Translations under genes and position numbers: made by a program
Shown: positions 17,980 to 26,650 of the stretch, piece after piece
Layout: the number at the start of each line of letters is the position of its first letter
Numbering within the stretch: position 1 is the stretch's first letter
The notes under the pieces: generated by a model
The model's input: the letters and a program-made list of their open reading frames with translations, nothing else
Told to the model about the DNA's origin: nothing
Databases searched by the model: none
Assembly (NCBI RefSeq): GCF_019297835.1
Contig: NZ_CP079203.1
Span: forward strand, 4,090,001 to 4,154,000
DNA: 64,000 bases
Reading direction: 5' to 3'
Source of the DNA: Sphingomonas sanguinis
GTDB taxonomy: Bacteria; Pseudomonadota; Alphaproteobacteria; Sphingomonadales; Sphingomonadaceae

Positions 17980-20766
17980 CTAGAAGCGCGTCGACGCCGA
18001 GAGGTAGATGGTGCGACCCGTCCGGCTGGCGAGCTGGAAGGTGTTCGCGTTGGTCTGGTAGGCGTCCTCGTGCGTGTTGTTCAGGTTGATGATGCCCGCC
18101 GTGAAGCTGAGATAGCTCAGCGGATTGTAGCCCAGCGCCAGGTCCATCTGGGTGCGCGGGCGCACCACATGGGTCAGGCCGCCATTGACGAAGAAGCTCG
18201 ATGCCGCATCCTGGACATAGGAGCTGCGATGATTGATCGACAGCCGGACGCTGAACATCTCGTTTTCCCAATAGGGCGTCAGGTTCCAGGTCAGCTTCGA
18301 CAGGTCGCGCAGGTTGAAGCCGGTGCCGATCGCGCTGGCATCGGTGTCGACCACGGTAACGTTGCCGACCGCGCCGAAGCCCTTGACGGGCAGGATCGCA
18401 TCAAAATTCTGCGACGCGCCCAGCTCCAGGCCCTTGATATGGATGACCCGGTCGTCGTTCAGCACCCGGCTGAAGCTGTAATCAGTCTTCAGGTCCGCCG
18501 ACTGGCAATCGCTGACCACGCCGTTGAGTGCGACGCCGTCGAACGAGCCGGGGCAGTAGAATTGGGTGAAGGTGCCGTTCTTCACTGCCTTGTAGAAACC
18601 GGCCAGCGTGATCGAATTACCCTTGCCGTGATAATATTCCAGGCTGACGTCCAGCTGGTTGGCGGTCAGCGGCTTCAACCGGCTTTCGCCCTGCGCGACC
18701 GAGACGCTGGGGCGCAGGCTGGTGGTGACGCGGGTGATGGTGTCGGCCATCTGCGTCTGGCTGTTGAGCAGCGGGCGGACCAGAACCTTGGCGGCGGCGA
18801 TGCGGGCGACGAGGTGAGGCGTCACGTCCAGTGCGAAGCTCGCACTGGGCAGGACGTTGCCATAATCCTGTACGACATGCTGCTGGCCCAGAAGGGTCGC
18901 GTCGCTGCCGGTGCCGTTGGTCAGGCTGCTGGTGACGTTCTGATGGGTATGTTCGTAGCGGACGCCGACATTGCCACGCACCGGCAGATTGAAGATCGTG
19001 CCGTCGATGTTCGCCATCGCATAGACCGCCGGGATATAGCGGTCGACCTTGTAGGTGTTGGGCCAGTCGGGCGTGTCGGGCACGGTGATGCCCTTGTCGC
19101 GCAGGATTTGCTGCCACAGCGGCGCATTGACCGACAGGAAGCTGCTCGGGATCGCCATCGACCCGCCCAGGAAGTTGTTCACCAGCACGCCGGTCTTCGA
19201 CAGGTCCGGGATCCAGGCGAATTCGGGGTAGGTGACGGGGTCTGTCACGTCGGCGTCGCGGTCGTGGCGGTACGCCTTGGTATCGAAGCTCTCGTGGTGA
19301 TATTTCGCGCCGAAGACCAGCGCCTTGATCCCGTGCCAGTCAAGATCCTGGGTCAGGTCGGTCTGGACCGCGCGGTCGCGGGCCGACTGGATATGCGTCG
19401 CACCGTCGACAAAGGCGTACCAGGTGCGGTTCGCCATATTGTAGATCGACCCGTCGGTCAGGCTGGCGGTGTTCCACTTGACGTTGAACGGATCGGAAAT
19501 GTCGAGCTGGCCGCCATTGGCGAAGCGGACCTCGTCGATGGTCGCCCATTCGTACAGCTTGGCATCGCCCTGGGTGTAATGGCCGATCGCCTTGATATGG
19601 GTGGTGTCGGTCGGGCTCCAGTTGACCGTGCCGGTATAGGCCTGGGTCTGGAGGTTGCGCAGTTCGGGCTGGTCGTTGTTGTCGACGTTGAAGTTGCTGA
19701 TATTGATATTGTTCGCGACGCCGTTGGCCGTGCTGTTGACCGTCACCGCCGAGGCGGCCCAGCGGCCGAACACCATCTGGCGCGTGTCGTAGCGGGTGTG
19801 GTCGCGTGAATATTCGCCCTGCAACAGGACCTCGAAATTGTCCTGCGGCTTCCACTGGATCGCGCCGCTGCCCATCAGCTGCTCGGTATCGCGGTCGATC
19901 CGGCGATAGCGGAGATTACCCGGCACCTGCGCATCGGAGGCGCCCGCCACCGTGCCCGGCTGATACCAGTTCTTGATGAACAGATAGTCGCCGCGATCCT
20001 TCAGCTTCTGATAGCCGACGTCCAGCATGACGCCGATCGTGTCGTCGGCGAAGCGCTTGATATAGGCGGCGTTGACCTTGGGCGTCGCGGCCTTGCGATA
20101 GTCGGAATAATAGCCCTTGATGCCCGCGATGAAGCTGGGGCCCTTATACGCCAGCGGCTTGACCGTATCGATGTTGACGGTGCCCGCCAGGCCGCCCGTG
20201 TCCATGTCGGCGGTGGGCGACTTGATGACCTGGATCGCGCTCGCCAGGTCGGTCTGGATGATGTCGTAGCGGAAGCCGTCCTTAAAGTCGGCGCTGGCGA
20301 AGGTCTGGCCGTTGATCGTGGTGCGCGCATATTGCGGGCCCAGGCCACGGATGCTGATCGTCGAGCCGCGACCGTTGATGTTGGACATCTGGACGCCCGC
20401 GATACGCTGGATCGCCTCGGTGATGTTCTGGGCGGGGAACTTGCCGATATCCTCCGACGAGATGCCGTCGGTGATGCGGATGTCGTTGCGCTTGGCGGCG
20501 AGGGCGGAGGCGATGCTCTGGCGATAGCCGGTGACGGTGATCTCGTTCTGGGCATCGGCCCCGGCAGTATCGGTCTGCGGCGTCGCCTGCGCGGCATCGG
20601 CGGCGGCGGCGATGCTCGTAGTCGAGGCGGCGGCGGGGTCGCTGGTCTGTGCCATGGCGGGCGCGGCGATCATCGCCGAGGCGGCCCAGGCCGCGGTAAA
20701 GGCGGTCGTCTGAAGCAGGCGTTTGCGCCGGAGACGCGACGCGTCGTGGCACGGTGACATGGTCAT
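17980..20766 (-). CDS. TonB-dependent outer-membrane receptor of the glycan locus
   Basis: A 928-residue TonB-dependent receptor. ATG at 20766 follows GAGGGAGGG; the leader contains RLRRKRLLQTTAFTAAWAASAMIAAPAMAQ. It has no STN domain: the plug begins directly with NEITVTGYRQSIASALAAKR and includes IRGLGPQYARTTING. The barrel ends in YLSASTRF with the C-terminal Phe needed for assembly. This subfamily (plug with ITVTGYRxSLxxAL) is widespread in sphingomonads and caulobacters for uptake of oligosaccharides. It heads the unit with GH89 and the acetyltransferase, so it likely imports the fragments they process. Confidence 0.92.
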   Translation of the reverse strand: MTMSPCHDASRLRRKRLLQTTAFTAAWAASAMIAAPAMAQTSDPAAASTTSIAAAADAAQATPQTDTAGADAQNEITVTGYRQSIASALAAKRNDIRITDGISSEDIGKFPAQNITEAIQRIAGVQMSNINGRGSTISIRGLGPQYARTTINGQTFASADFKDGFRYDIIQTDLASAIQVIKSPTADMDTGGLAGTVNIDTVKPLAYKGPSFIAGIKGYYSDYRKAATPKVNAAYIKRFADDTIGVMLDVGYQKLKDRGDYLFIKNWYQPGTVAGASDAQVPGNLRYRRIDRDTEQLMGSGAIQWKPQDNFEVLLQGEYSRDHTRYDTRQMVFGRWAASAVTVNSTANGVANNINISNFNVDNNDQPELRNLQTQAYTGTVNWSPTDTTHIKAIGHYTQGDAKLYEWATIDEVRFANGGQLDISDPFNVKWNTASLTDGSIYNMANRTWYAFVDGATHIQSARDRAVQTDLTQDLDWHGIKALVFGAKYHHESFDTKAYRHDRDADVTDPVTYPEFAWIPDLSKTGVLVNNFLGGSMAIPSSFLSVNAPLWQQILRDKGITVPDTPDWPNTYKVDRYIPAVYAMANIDGTIFNLPVRGNVGVRYEHTHQNVTSSLTNGTGSDATLLGQQHVVQDYGNVLPSASFALDVTPHLVARIAAAKVLVRPLLNSQTQMADTITRVTTSLRPSVSVAQGESRLKPLTANQLDVSLEYYHGKGNSITLAGFYKAVKNGTFTQFYCPGSFDGVALNGVVSDCQSADLKTDYSFSRVLNDDRVIHIKGLELGASQNFDAILPVKGFGAVGNVTVVDTDASAIGTGFNLRDLSKLTWNLTPYWENEMFSVRLSINHRSSYVQDAASSFFVNGGLTHVVRPRTQMDLALGYNPLSYLSFTAGIINLNNTHEDAYQTNANTFQLASRTGRTIYLSASTRF

Positions 20767-21280
20767 GCTCTTTCCCTCCCTCTGATCCCCGCGCGGGCAC
20801 ATCGCGCCGGGCTTCCCCGAGACTTTGCCGGAAAGGACATCGGCGGCCGGCGGAAAGCAGGGGGCGTCGGCAGCCGGAACGGGGTGAGCGTTCACGGACC
20901 GGGGTCGGCCGTCTCATCTGCTGCGTCGGGACGCGGAGCCTGTCCGAAGTCCATCGTCATGATAGCCGCCCGACCTTTGGGTCGTGTGCGGCGACTATGC
21001 CGATAGACCGAATATTTCTTCCTGCATCACGGTGTTGTAATCTTATGGTATTATCGGTGACATGGAATGGTCATGCCTGTCAACGGGGGGCAAAGGGGTT
21101 TCACACAGAAATTGGTCAGAACAATGCCTGGCTGAAAAGAATCCATGAAATTCAAAGGCTTGAAATCATGAATATTTTGTCATGCTCCGTCGAAGCACGA
21201 CAACACAGCAAAGGCGACCCAGTGCAAACGCCAAAGTGGCAAACATTTTCAAAGCCGAGTCTGGATTGGTATTGCGCTTA
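20767..21280 (-). promoter_or_regulatory. 514-bp non-coding upstream region of the TonB receptor
   Basis: No convincing gene is present. Base composition is clearly more AT-rich from about 21000 to 21250 than the surrounding genes. ATTGGTCAGAACAAT at 21111-21125 is an imperfect palindrome that shares ATTGGTCAG with the sites at 3140 and 8673; it lies 345 bp before the receptor start. The long leader implies either a distant promoter or a lost gene. The region also holds the 3' flank of the converging-side FecR gene, without an obvious terminator. Confidence 0.4.
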
Positions 21281-22291
21281 TTAGTTGGGCCAATTGGCCT
21301 GCCGGGTTCCTTCGGGCCGCGCCACACGGATGGTCCGTCCGTCATCCCTGACAGACAGGTCGAACAGCGCACCGATCAGCCTCAGGCTTTCGACCGGCGT
21401 GTCCAGCCGGAAGCGGCCGTTGAACGTCTCGTCGGCCAGCGCCGGATCGGCCAGCCGGATGGGCCGTGCGCTATAGCGACCGAGCCGGGCGACCGCATCG
21501 CCCAACCGGATCCGGTCGCCGCTCAGCCAGCGATCCTGCCATCCCTGATAGCGGGCGATGTCGAAGTCGTGCACGACGATTCGCCCCGCACCCGCCTCCG
21601 CCCAGTGGCCGCCGGTCACGACCACCGCCGCCTGACCCGGCACGGTCAGCCGCACCCGCCCGCGATAGACGCGCAGCTCGCTATGCCCTGCGCCGCGATC
21701 CACGCTGAAATTGGTGCCCAGCGCGACCATCTGTCCCTCCGGCGTGGTGACGGCAAAGGGGCGGGCGGCGTCATGGCGAACCTCGAACCGCGCCGCGCCG
21801 CTTTCCAGCGTCAGGTCGCGGCCGCTGTCCGAAAAGGCGATGGCGACGCGGGAGTCGGCGTCCAGCGTCATGTCCGACCCGTCGGGCAGCGCCACCTGAC
21901 GCTGCTGCCCGACCGTGGAGGCATAGACCCGCTCGACCGTCCCGTCCGGGGTCACGATATGCCAGACGACCGGCACCGCCACGACAGCGGCCAGCGCGGC
22001 GGCGAGGCCGACCGCAACCCGGCGACGGGAGCGCATCGTCTCCGATGCGGCCCAGCGGCGCGGTCGTGCGCGGGGAAGGGGCGGGGGAGGCGCAACGTCG
22101 CGCGTGGCCTGCTCGACCACATCGAAGAGCGCCGGATCGCCGAGCAGACGCACCATCCGCGACAGAGCCGCGCGGTGCCCGGGGGCCGCGTTCAGCCAGG
22201 CGCCCAGATCGGCCCGCGCCTCGGGCGACAGCGTGTCGAGCCGGTCGGCCCAGTCTGCGGCCTGCTCCAGCATGGTGTCGCGATCCGTCAT
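21281..22291 (-). CDS. FecR-family anti-sigma / sensor protein
   Basis: A 336-residue inner-membrane regulator. The N-terminal DUF4880 segment (LEQAADWADRLDTLSPEARADLGAWL) is cytoplasmic and would bind the sigma factor. One membrane helix (about 90-110, VAVGLAAALAAVVAVPVVW) leads to the periplasmic FecR domain (VYASTVGQQRQVALPDGSDMTLDADS, VALGTNFSV) and a C-terminal STN-like region. Its start overlaps the sigma factor stop by 4 bases. In such systems a TonB receptor with an STN domain signals through FecR; the neighbouring receptors at 17980 and 22941 lack STN, whereas the one at 26628 has it. Confidence 0.9.
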   Translation of the reverse strand: MTDRDTMLEQAADWADRLDTLSPEARADLGAWLNAAPGHRAALSRMVRLLGDPALFDVVEQATRDVAPPPPLPRARPRRWAASETMRSRRRVAVGLAAALAAVVAVPVVWHIVTPDGTVERVYASTVGQQRQVALPDGSDMTLDADSRVAIAFSDSGRDLTLESGAARFEVRHDAARPFAVTTPEGQMVALGTNFSVDRGAGHSELRVYRGRVRLTVPGQAAVVVTGGHWAEAGAGRIVVHDFDIARYQGWQDRWLSGDRIRLGDAVARLGRYSARPIRLADPALADETFNGRFRLDTPVESLRLIGALFDLSVRDDGRTIRVARPEGTRQANWPN

Positions 22292-22791
22292 GCGAGGCGA
22301 CCTCCGCGTACGGGCAGGTCGTCGATGCAGCCGTCCAGATCGATCATCGCGCGGACCAGATGCTTCTTCACCGCTTCGATGCTGAGGCCCATGTCCTCGG
22401 CGATCTGCTGGCGCGACTTGCCCTCCAGATGCCGCTCGACAAAGACCGCGCGGCGTCGCGCGGGCAGGCGCGACAGGGCGGCCTGGAAACGGTCGTAACG
22501 CTGGCGATAGTCGAGGATCTCGTCGGCCAGCGGCAGGGCGCAGGCGAGTTCGGGATCGACCGGCGCGTGGTTCTCGCTCCCGCGCCGCCCGCGATTGTAG
22601 ATGACCGAATCCGCCACGCGAAAGCCATAGGCGAGCGGCTGGTCGATGACCTGCTTCCGCTCCTGCTCGATGACCCGCATGATCGCCTCCTGCACGATAT
22701 CCTCCGCCTGTTCGGGTTCGCGGATTCGCCTGCGGACATAGGTCAGCAAACGCTCGCGCCCCTCCGCGATCCAGGCGTTCGCGGCGGTCAT
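22288..22791 (-). CDS. ECF RNA polymerase sigma factor, FecI-like
   Basis: A 167-residue ECF sigma factor. Region 2 (LLTYVRRRIREPEQAEDIVQEAIMRV) and region 4 (LSRLPARRRAVFVERHLEGKSRQQIAEDMGLSIEAVKKHL) are both present, and no extra domain is seen. ATG at 22791 is chosen as the last start before the conserved domain; a TTG at 22836 in frame would add 15 residues, and the ribosome site is weak for either. It is the first gene of a two-gene unit with fecR. Expected targets are TonB receptor and hydrolase promoters of this locus. Confidence 0.87.
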   Translation of the reverse strand: MTAANAWIAEGRERLLTYVRRRIREPEQAEDIVQEAIMRVIEQERKQVIDQPLAYGFRVADSVIYNRGRRGSENHAPVDPELACALPLADEILDYRQRYDRFQAALSRLPARRRAVFVERHLEGKSRQQIAEDMGLSIEAVKKHLVRAMIDLDGCIDDLPVRGGRLA

Positions 22792-22889
22792 TCGGTCCCG
22801 TTCAGGAAGAGCCGGTTGCACCGCATCCGGGGACAATCCTCATCGAAAAAACACCGCGCCAGCCCGTGACGGGCCGACGCGGCACAGGT

Positions 22890-22925
22890 GCCCTTGATAT
22901 CCTGCACGGGCCGGACATCAAGGGC
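22890..22925 (-). terminator. hairpin after the TonB receptor at 22941
   Basis: GCCCTTGATATCC at 22890-22902 pairs with GGACATCAAGGGC at 22913-22925 with one non-Watson-Crick position. It stands 16 bp beyond the receptor stop and about 55 bp before the first possible sigma-factor start on the same strand. There is no strong T run, so termination may be partial and let some receptor transcript continue into the sigma gene. Confidence 0.55.
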
Positions 22926-22940
22926 GTTCGGGGGGCTGGA

Positions 22941-25670
22941 TCAGAAGGTGACGCGGACACCGCCCAGCAGCGTCGAACCCGAACGGGTCACGACGTACAG
23001 ACGCCGGGTGCTGTTCGAATATTGCCGCTCGCGCTGATTGGTCAGGTTGATGCCGTTCAGCGTCAGCTGGACGTTCTTCGTGACGGAATAATGCGCCGAC
23101 ATGTCGACATAGACCGTGCCCTCGAACCCGGTCACGTCTTGGTCCGGCCCGAGCGCGGTCAGCACCGGCGAGGCGCTGAAGATATAGCCGCTGCGGTAAT
23201 TGGCCGAGACGCGGGCGTCGAATGCCTTGTCCTGGTAATAAAGGGTCGCGTTGGCGTTGTACTTGCTCAGCCCCTCCAGCGTGGTCGGGATGCTGCCCTG
23301 ATAGATTTTCGAATAGTCCAACCGCGAGTCGACATAGGTGAAGTTCACCGCCGTCCCCAGCCGGTCGAAGGGCGCGGGCAGGAACTTGAAGTCGGTCTGG
23401 CCGGACAGCTCGATGCCGAACAGGTTGGTCTTCGCCAGGTTGACGGGGCGCGAATAGCTGTCGACCACCGTCGATCCGGTCACGCCCGGATAGAGATTGT
23501 CGGGCAGGCCCGTCTGCGAATAGGGCACGTTGTTGACCGTCTGGGTCGAGATATAGCCGTCCAGGTTCTTGTAGAACAGGGCGGCGGCGACATAACCGAC
23601 CGAGCCGAAATAATATTCGGTCGAGATGTCATAGTCGTTCGACTTGTAGGGGCGCAGGTTCGGGTTGCCGATCGACACGGTGACGTTGCCATTGTCGTTC
23701 GTCACCGACCCGTTGACCGCCAGCGCGCCCAGTGCCGGACGGTTGATGTTCTTCGACGCGGCGAAGCGCAGCATCAGGCCCCGGTCCAGCTCGAAGATCA
23801 GGTTGGCGGCGGGCAGCACGCCCTCATATTCACCGCGCACCGTAACGGGACCGACATTGGCCGTGCCGTTCGAGGTGACATTGGTGCGATAATAGCGCGC
23901 ACCGATATTGCCGCGGAACGGGATGCCGCCCAGGATATGGTTCCAGTCATACTGGACGAAGGCGGCGCTGGTGCGCTCCTCCACCGCATACACGCCGATC
24001 TTGTTGGTCAGATATTGCGACCGGTCGATTCCCAGCGTCTGGAGCATCTTGGGGAAGTTGACGATCGTCCAGTCCTGGCCCGAATAGCCGGTATAGGTCT
24101 GGGCATAGGCGCTGGGGTTGGCGTTGACCTTGCCCGACACGAAGCTGCTGGTCAGGATATTGTCCTGCTCGGCATAATAGCCGCCATTGGCGAAGCGACG
24201 CCATTCGCCGCCCATGCTGATCGTGTCGTCGGGACTGAACTTATAGTCGAAGCGGCCCTTGACGTTGTCGAACGCCGAATCTTGGAAGGTGTTGTTCGCG
24301 TACAGGCGCTTGGCGTGCCAGAAATTGGGGTCGGCCGTGTTGAACTTGTAGGTGTTGACCAGCGAATAGGTGCCGCCGCGATAGTCGGAGGTGACGTCGC
24401 CAAACCCTTCGAGGGTGAACTTGTCGTTGACCGGCATGTCGTAGCGCGAACGCTCGACACCGCCCAGCCAGGTGAAGGTCAGCCCGTCGACCAGCTCTGC
24501 GTCGCCGCTGAGCACGACCTGCTTGAAGACGTTCTTGGTGTTCTGGACGCGGGTTTCGGTCGACGCCTTGCCGCCCGACACGTCGAGATAGGTCACCTCG
24601 TTACGGTCGTTCCACTGGATCGCGTTGACGCGCGAGTTTGGATAGACGGTGCCCGCAAAGGTCTCGCCGCCGCCCAGCCAGGTCGAGCTGCCGCCGCCGC
24701 GCGAGGCGAGGTGGGTCTCGAAACGGTCGCCCTTGAACTGGCCGTACAGCCCGTCGAGCGTGACATGGACCTTGTCGGTCGGCGCCCATTGGATCGACGA
24801 GGTCAGGCCGATCCGCTCCTGCTTGCTGTCCCACACAGACAGACGGTTGCCGCGCGCGAACAGCAGGTCGCCCGAATTGATCTTGGCCTGCTCGGCGGCG
24901 GTCAGGGCGCTGATGTTGCTGCCGTTCGCGCGGTTGCGGCGCCAGCGATAGGTGTCGAAACCTTCCTCACGGGTGTTGCGGCGGCTGTAAGCACCCGACA
25001 CCAGGATGCCGAAATTGCCCCAGTTCTTGGAGATGAGGCCGGTCAGGCGCGGCTGGAAATCACGGGTCAGCGTGTTGCTGCCGCCCTGCGCCGATAGCGC
25101 GATCTTGGTGCCCTTATAGTCGAACGGGCGTGCGGTGAAGAGGCCGACGGTGCCCGCCAGACCGCCCTCGGTCTGCTGCGCCTGGTACGACTTTTCGACA
25201 TCGACATGGTTGAACAGTTCGGCGGCGAACAGGTTGAAGTCGAAGGCGCGGTCGCGCGTCGTCTGGCCCCGGCTGTCCTGCGGCGAGTCGACATTGCCCA
25301 GCACTTCCATGCCGTTCAGCTGGACGCGGGTGAAGTCCGGACCCAGACCGCGCAGGGAGATGCGGCGCCCTTCGCCCGCCTCGCGGTTGATCGCGACGCC
25401 GGGCAGGCGCTGAAGTGCTTCGGCGAGGTTCAGGTCGGGGAAGGCGGCGATGTCGGAGGCCGAGATCGAGTCCTTGATGATCGTCGCGTCACGCTTCGAG
25501 TTGCGCGCCTGCGCCAGGCTGGTGCGGTATCCGGTGACGACGACATCTCCCCCTTCGTTGGTCGCACCGCCGGTGGCCTCGGCCACCTGTTCGGCCTGAT
25601 CCTGCGCCAATACCGGCTGCGCGACAAACAGCGCGCTCGACGCCAGCAACAGCGTCCGCTTCGTTCCCAT
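22941..25670 (-). CDS. TonB-dependent outer-membrane receptor, no STN domain
   Basis: A 909-residue receptor with a signal peptide MGTKRTLLLASSALFVAQPVLAQ. Its plug starts with GGDVVVTGYRTSLAQARNSKRDA and includes AEALQRLPGVAINREAGEGRRISLRGLGPDFTRVQLNG, the typical plug of the oligosaccharide-type sphingomonad receptors. The barrel ends with STLLGGVRVTF and a terminal Phe. ATG at 25670 is chosen over the adjacent GTG at 25673. It lies just upstream of the ECF sigma/FecR pair on the same strand. Its substrate is not known; context suggests a second glycan fragment of the same locus. Confidence 0.9.
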   Translation of the reverse strand: MGTKRTLLLASSALFVAQPVLAQDQAEQVAEATGGATNEGGDVVVTGYRTSLAQARNSKRDATIIKDSISASDIAAFPDLNLAEALQRLPGVAINREAGEGRRISLRGLGPDFTRVQLNGMEVLGNVDSPQDSRGQTTRDRAFDFNLFAAELFNHVDVEKSYQAQQTEGGLAGTVGLFTARPFDYKGTKIALSAQGGSNTLTRDFQPRLTGLISKNWGNFGILVSGAYSRRNTREEGFDTYRWRRNRANGSNISALTAAEQAKINSGDLLFARGNRLSVWDSKQERIGLTSSIQWAPTDKVHVTLDGLYGQFKGDRFETHLASRGGGSSTWLGGGETFAGTVYPNSRVNAIQWNDRNEVTYLDVSGGKASTETRVQNTKNVFKQVVLSGDAELVDGLTFTWLGGVERSRYDMPVNDKFTLEGFGDVTSDYRGGTYSLVNTYKFNTADPNFWHAKRLYANNTFQDSAFDNVKGRFDYKFSPDDTISMGGEWRRFANGGYYAEQDNILTSSFVSGKVNANPSAYAQTYTGYSGQDWTIVNFPKMLQTLGIDRSQYLTNKIGVYAVEERTSAAFVQYDWNHILGGIPFRGNIGARYYRTNVTSNGTANVGPVTVRGEYEGVLPAANLIFELDRGLMLRFAASKNINRPALGALAVNGSVTNDNGNVTVSIGNPNLRPYKSNDYDISTEYYFGSVGYVAAALFYKNLDGYISTQTVNNVPYSQTGLPDNLYPGVTGSTVVDSYSRPVNLAKTNLFGIELSGQTDFKFLPAPFDRLGTAVNFTYVDSRLDYSKIYQGSIPTTLEGLSKYNANATLYYQDKAFDARVSANYRSGYIFSASPVLTALGPDQDVTGFEGTVYVDMSAHYSVTKNVQLTLNGINLTNQRERQYSNSTRRLYVVTRSGSTLLGGVRVTF

Positions 25671-25912
25671 CACTTCAAACCCCCAAAAGACAAATGGCTC
25701 GTCCCGCCATAAGGACGATCGCGGGGAAGACGGGGGTTGCGCCCAAACGGGGACAAGAATTTTTGTAAAAGTTTTAAGACATTTATGGCGTTTTTGTTAC
25801 AGCGACGCGTCGCTTGTCTTGGACGTTGAAAGTTTTGAAAGACCCTGTCCCCGATAGGCGACCGATCGGCTCTTGGGGGCAAGGGGCCAAGTCTTGGAAA
25901 GGGATGGGTAAC
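25671..25912. promoter_or_regulatory. divergent upstream region, TonB receptor / acid phosphatase
   Basis: 242 bp separate two divergent starts. The middle part (about 25755-25805) is AT-rich, with TTTTTGTAAAAGTTTTAAGACATTT, and could hold promoters in both directions. No convincing operator or gene is seen. GC-rich ends border the two starts. Confidence 0.35.
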
Positions 25913-26650
25913 ATGGCGAAGCGGACATGGCGGTGGGGGCTGGCGGCATCGATGGCGCTGGCCGTCGCGATCCCGTCAGGTGCGTCGGCGCGCGAGACGG
26001 CGGGCTATCTCGCGGCGGGCGAGGGGCTGGACCTGGCGGCGGTGCTGCCGGGGCCGCCGACGCCGGGATCGCCGCGCGCGCTGGCCGACGCGCGCGCCTT
26101 TCGCGACAGCCGCGCGCTGAGCGGCATGGCGCGCTGGCAGCAGGCGACGGCGGATGTCTCCAGCGATTTGGGCGAGCGTTTCGCCACCGCGCTGGGTTTC
26201 CGGCCCGACTGGACCAAGCTGCCCGTCACCCGGGCGCTGTTGGCGAAGTTCGATGCGGATCGCTCGGCGGCGATCGGGTCGGCCAAGGCGCATTGGCAGT
26301 CGAAGCGCCCCTTTATCGGCAGCGACCTTCCGATCTGCGAGCCGCGCAGGCCTTCGCTGATCGCCAATGGTGACTATCCCTCGGGGCATACCGCGCATGG
26401 CTGGGGCTTCGCGTTGCTGATGGCCGAGTTGCTGCCCGATCGGGCGCAGCCGATCCTGGCGCGCGGGCGGGATTATGGTGACAGCCGCTGGATATGCGGC
26501 TCGCACAGCCAGAGCGCGGTCGAGGGCGGCTATATGGCGGCGAGTGCAGTGGTCGCGCGTGAACATGGAAGTGCGGCGTTCCGGCGCGACATGGCGGCGG
26601 CCGCCAAGGAGCTGGCGCGCTACCGGGCTAAAATCGCCAGTCCGCGCTGA
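25913..26650 (+). CDS. class A non-specific acid phosphatase (PAP2 superfamily)
   Basis: A 245-residue periplasmic phosphatase. ATG at 25913 (alternative 25904) follows GGAAAGGG and starts a signal peptide ending ASA. The vanadium-haloperoxidase-type signature can be read as KAHWQSKRPF, DYPSGHTAHGWGF and GDSRWICGSHSQSAVEGG. Both histidines and the phosphate-binding Lys/Arg are present, but the Asp that normally follows the second His by four residues (HxxxD) is Ala here. Family role: release of phosphate from organic phosphomonoesters. Its last 23 bases overlap tail-to-tail with the receptor on the other strand. Confidence 0.85.
   Translation: MAKRTWRWGLAASMALAVAIPSGASARETAGYLAAGEGLDLAAVLPGPPTPGSPRALADARAFRDSRALSGMARWQQATADVSSDLGERFATALGFRPDWTKLPVTRALLAKFDADRSAAIGSAKAHWQSKRPFIGSDLPICEPRRPSLIANGDYPSGHTAHGWGFALLMAELLPDRAQPILARGRDYGDSRWICGSHSQSAVEGGYMAASAVVAREHGSAAFRRDMAAAAKELARYRAKIASPR

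Noticed and set aside
18070-19809. A 579-codon open frame antisense to the TonB receptor
   Set aside because: It is the high-GC mirror of the receptor's codon pattern, rich in Arg, Gly and Asp, with no domain; the receptor on the other strand is certain. The same holds for long antisense frames at 22866-25097, 54733-56832 and 57366-59285.
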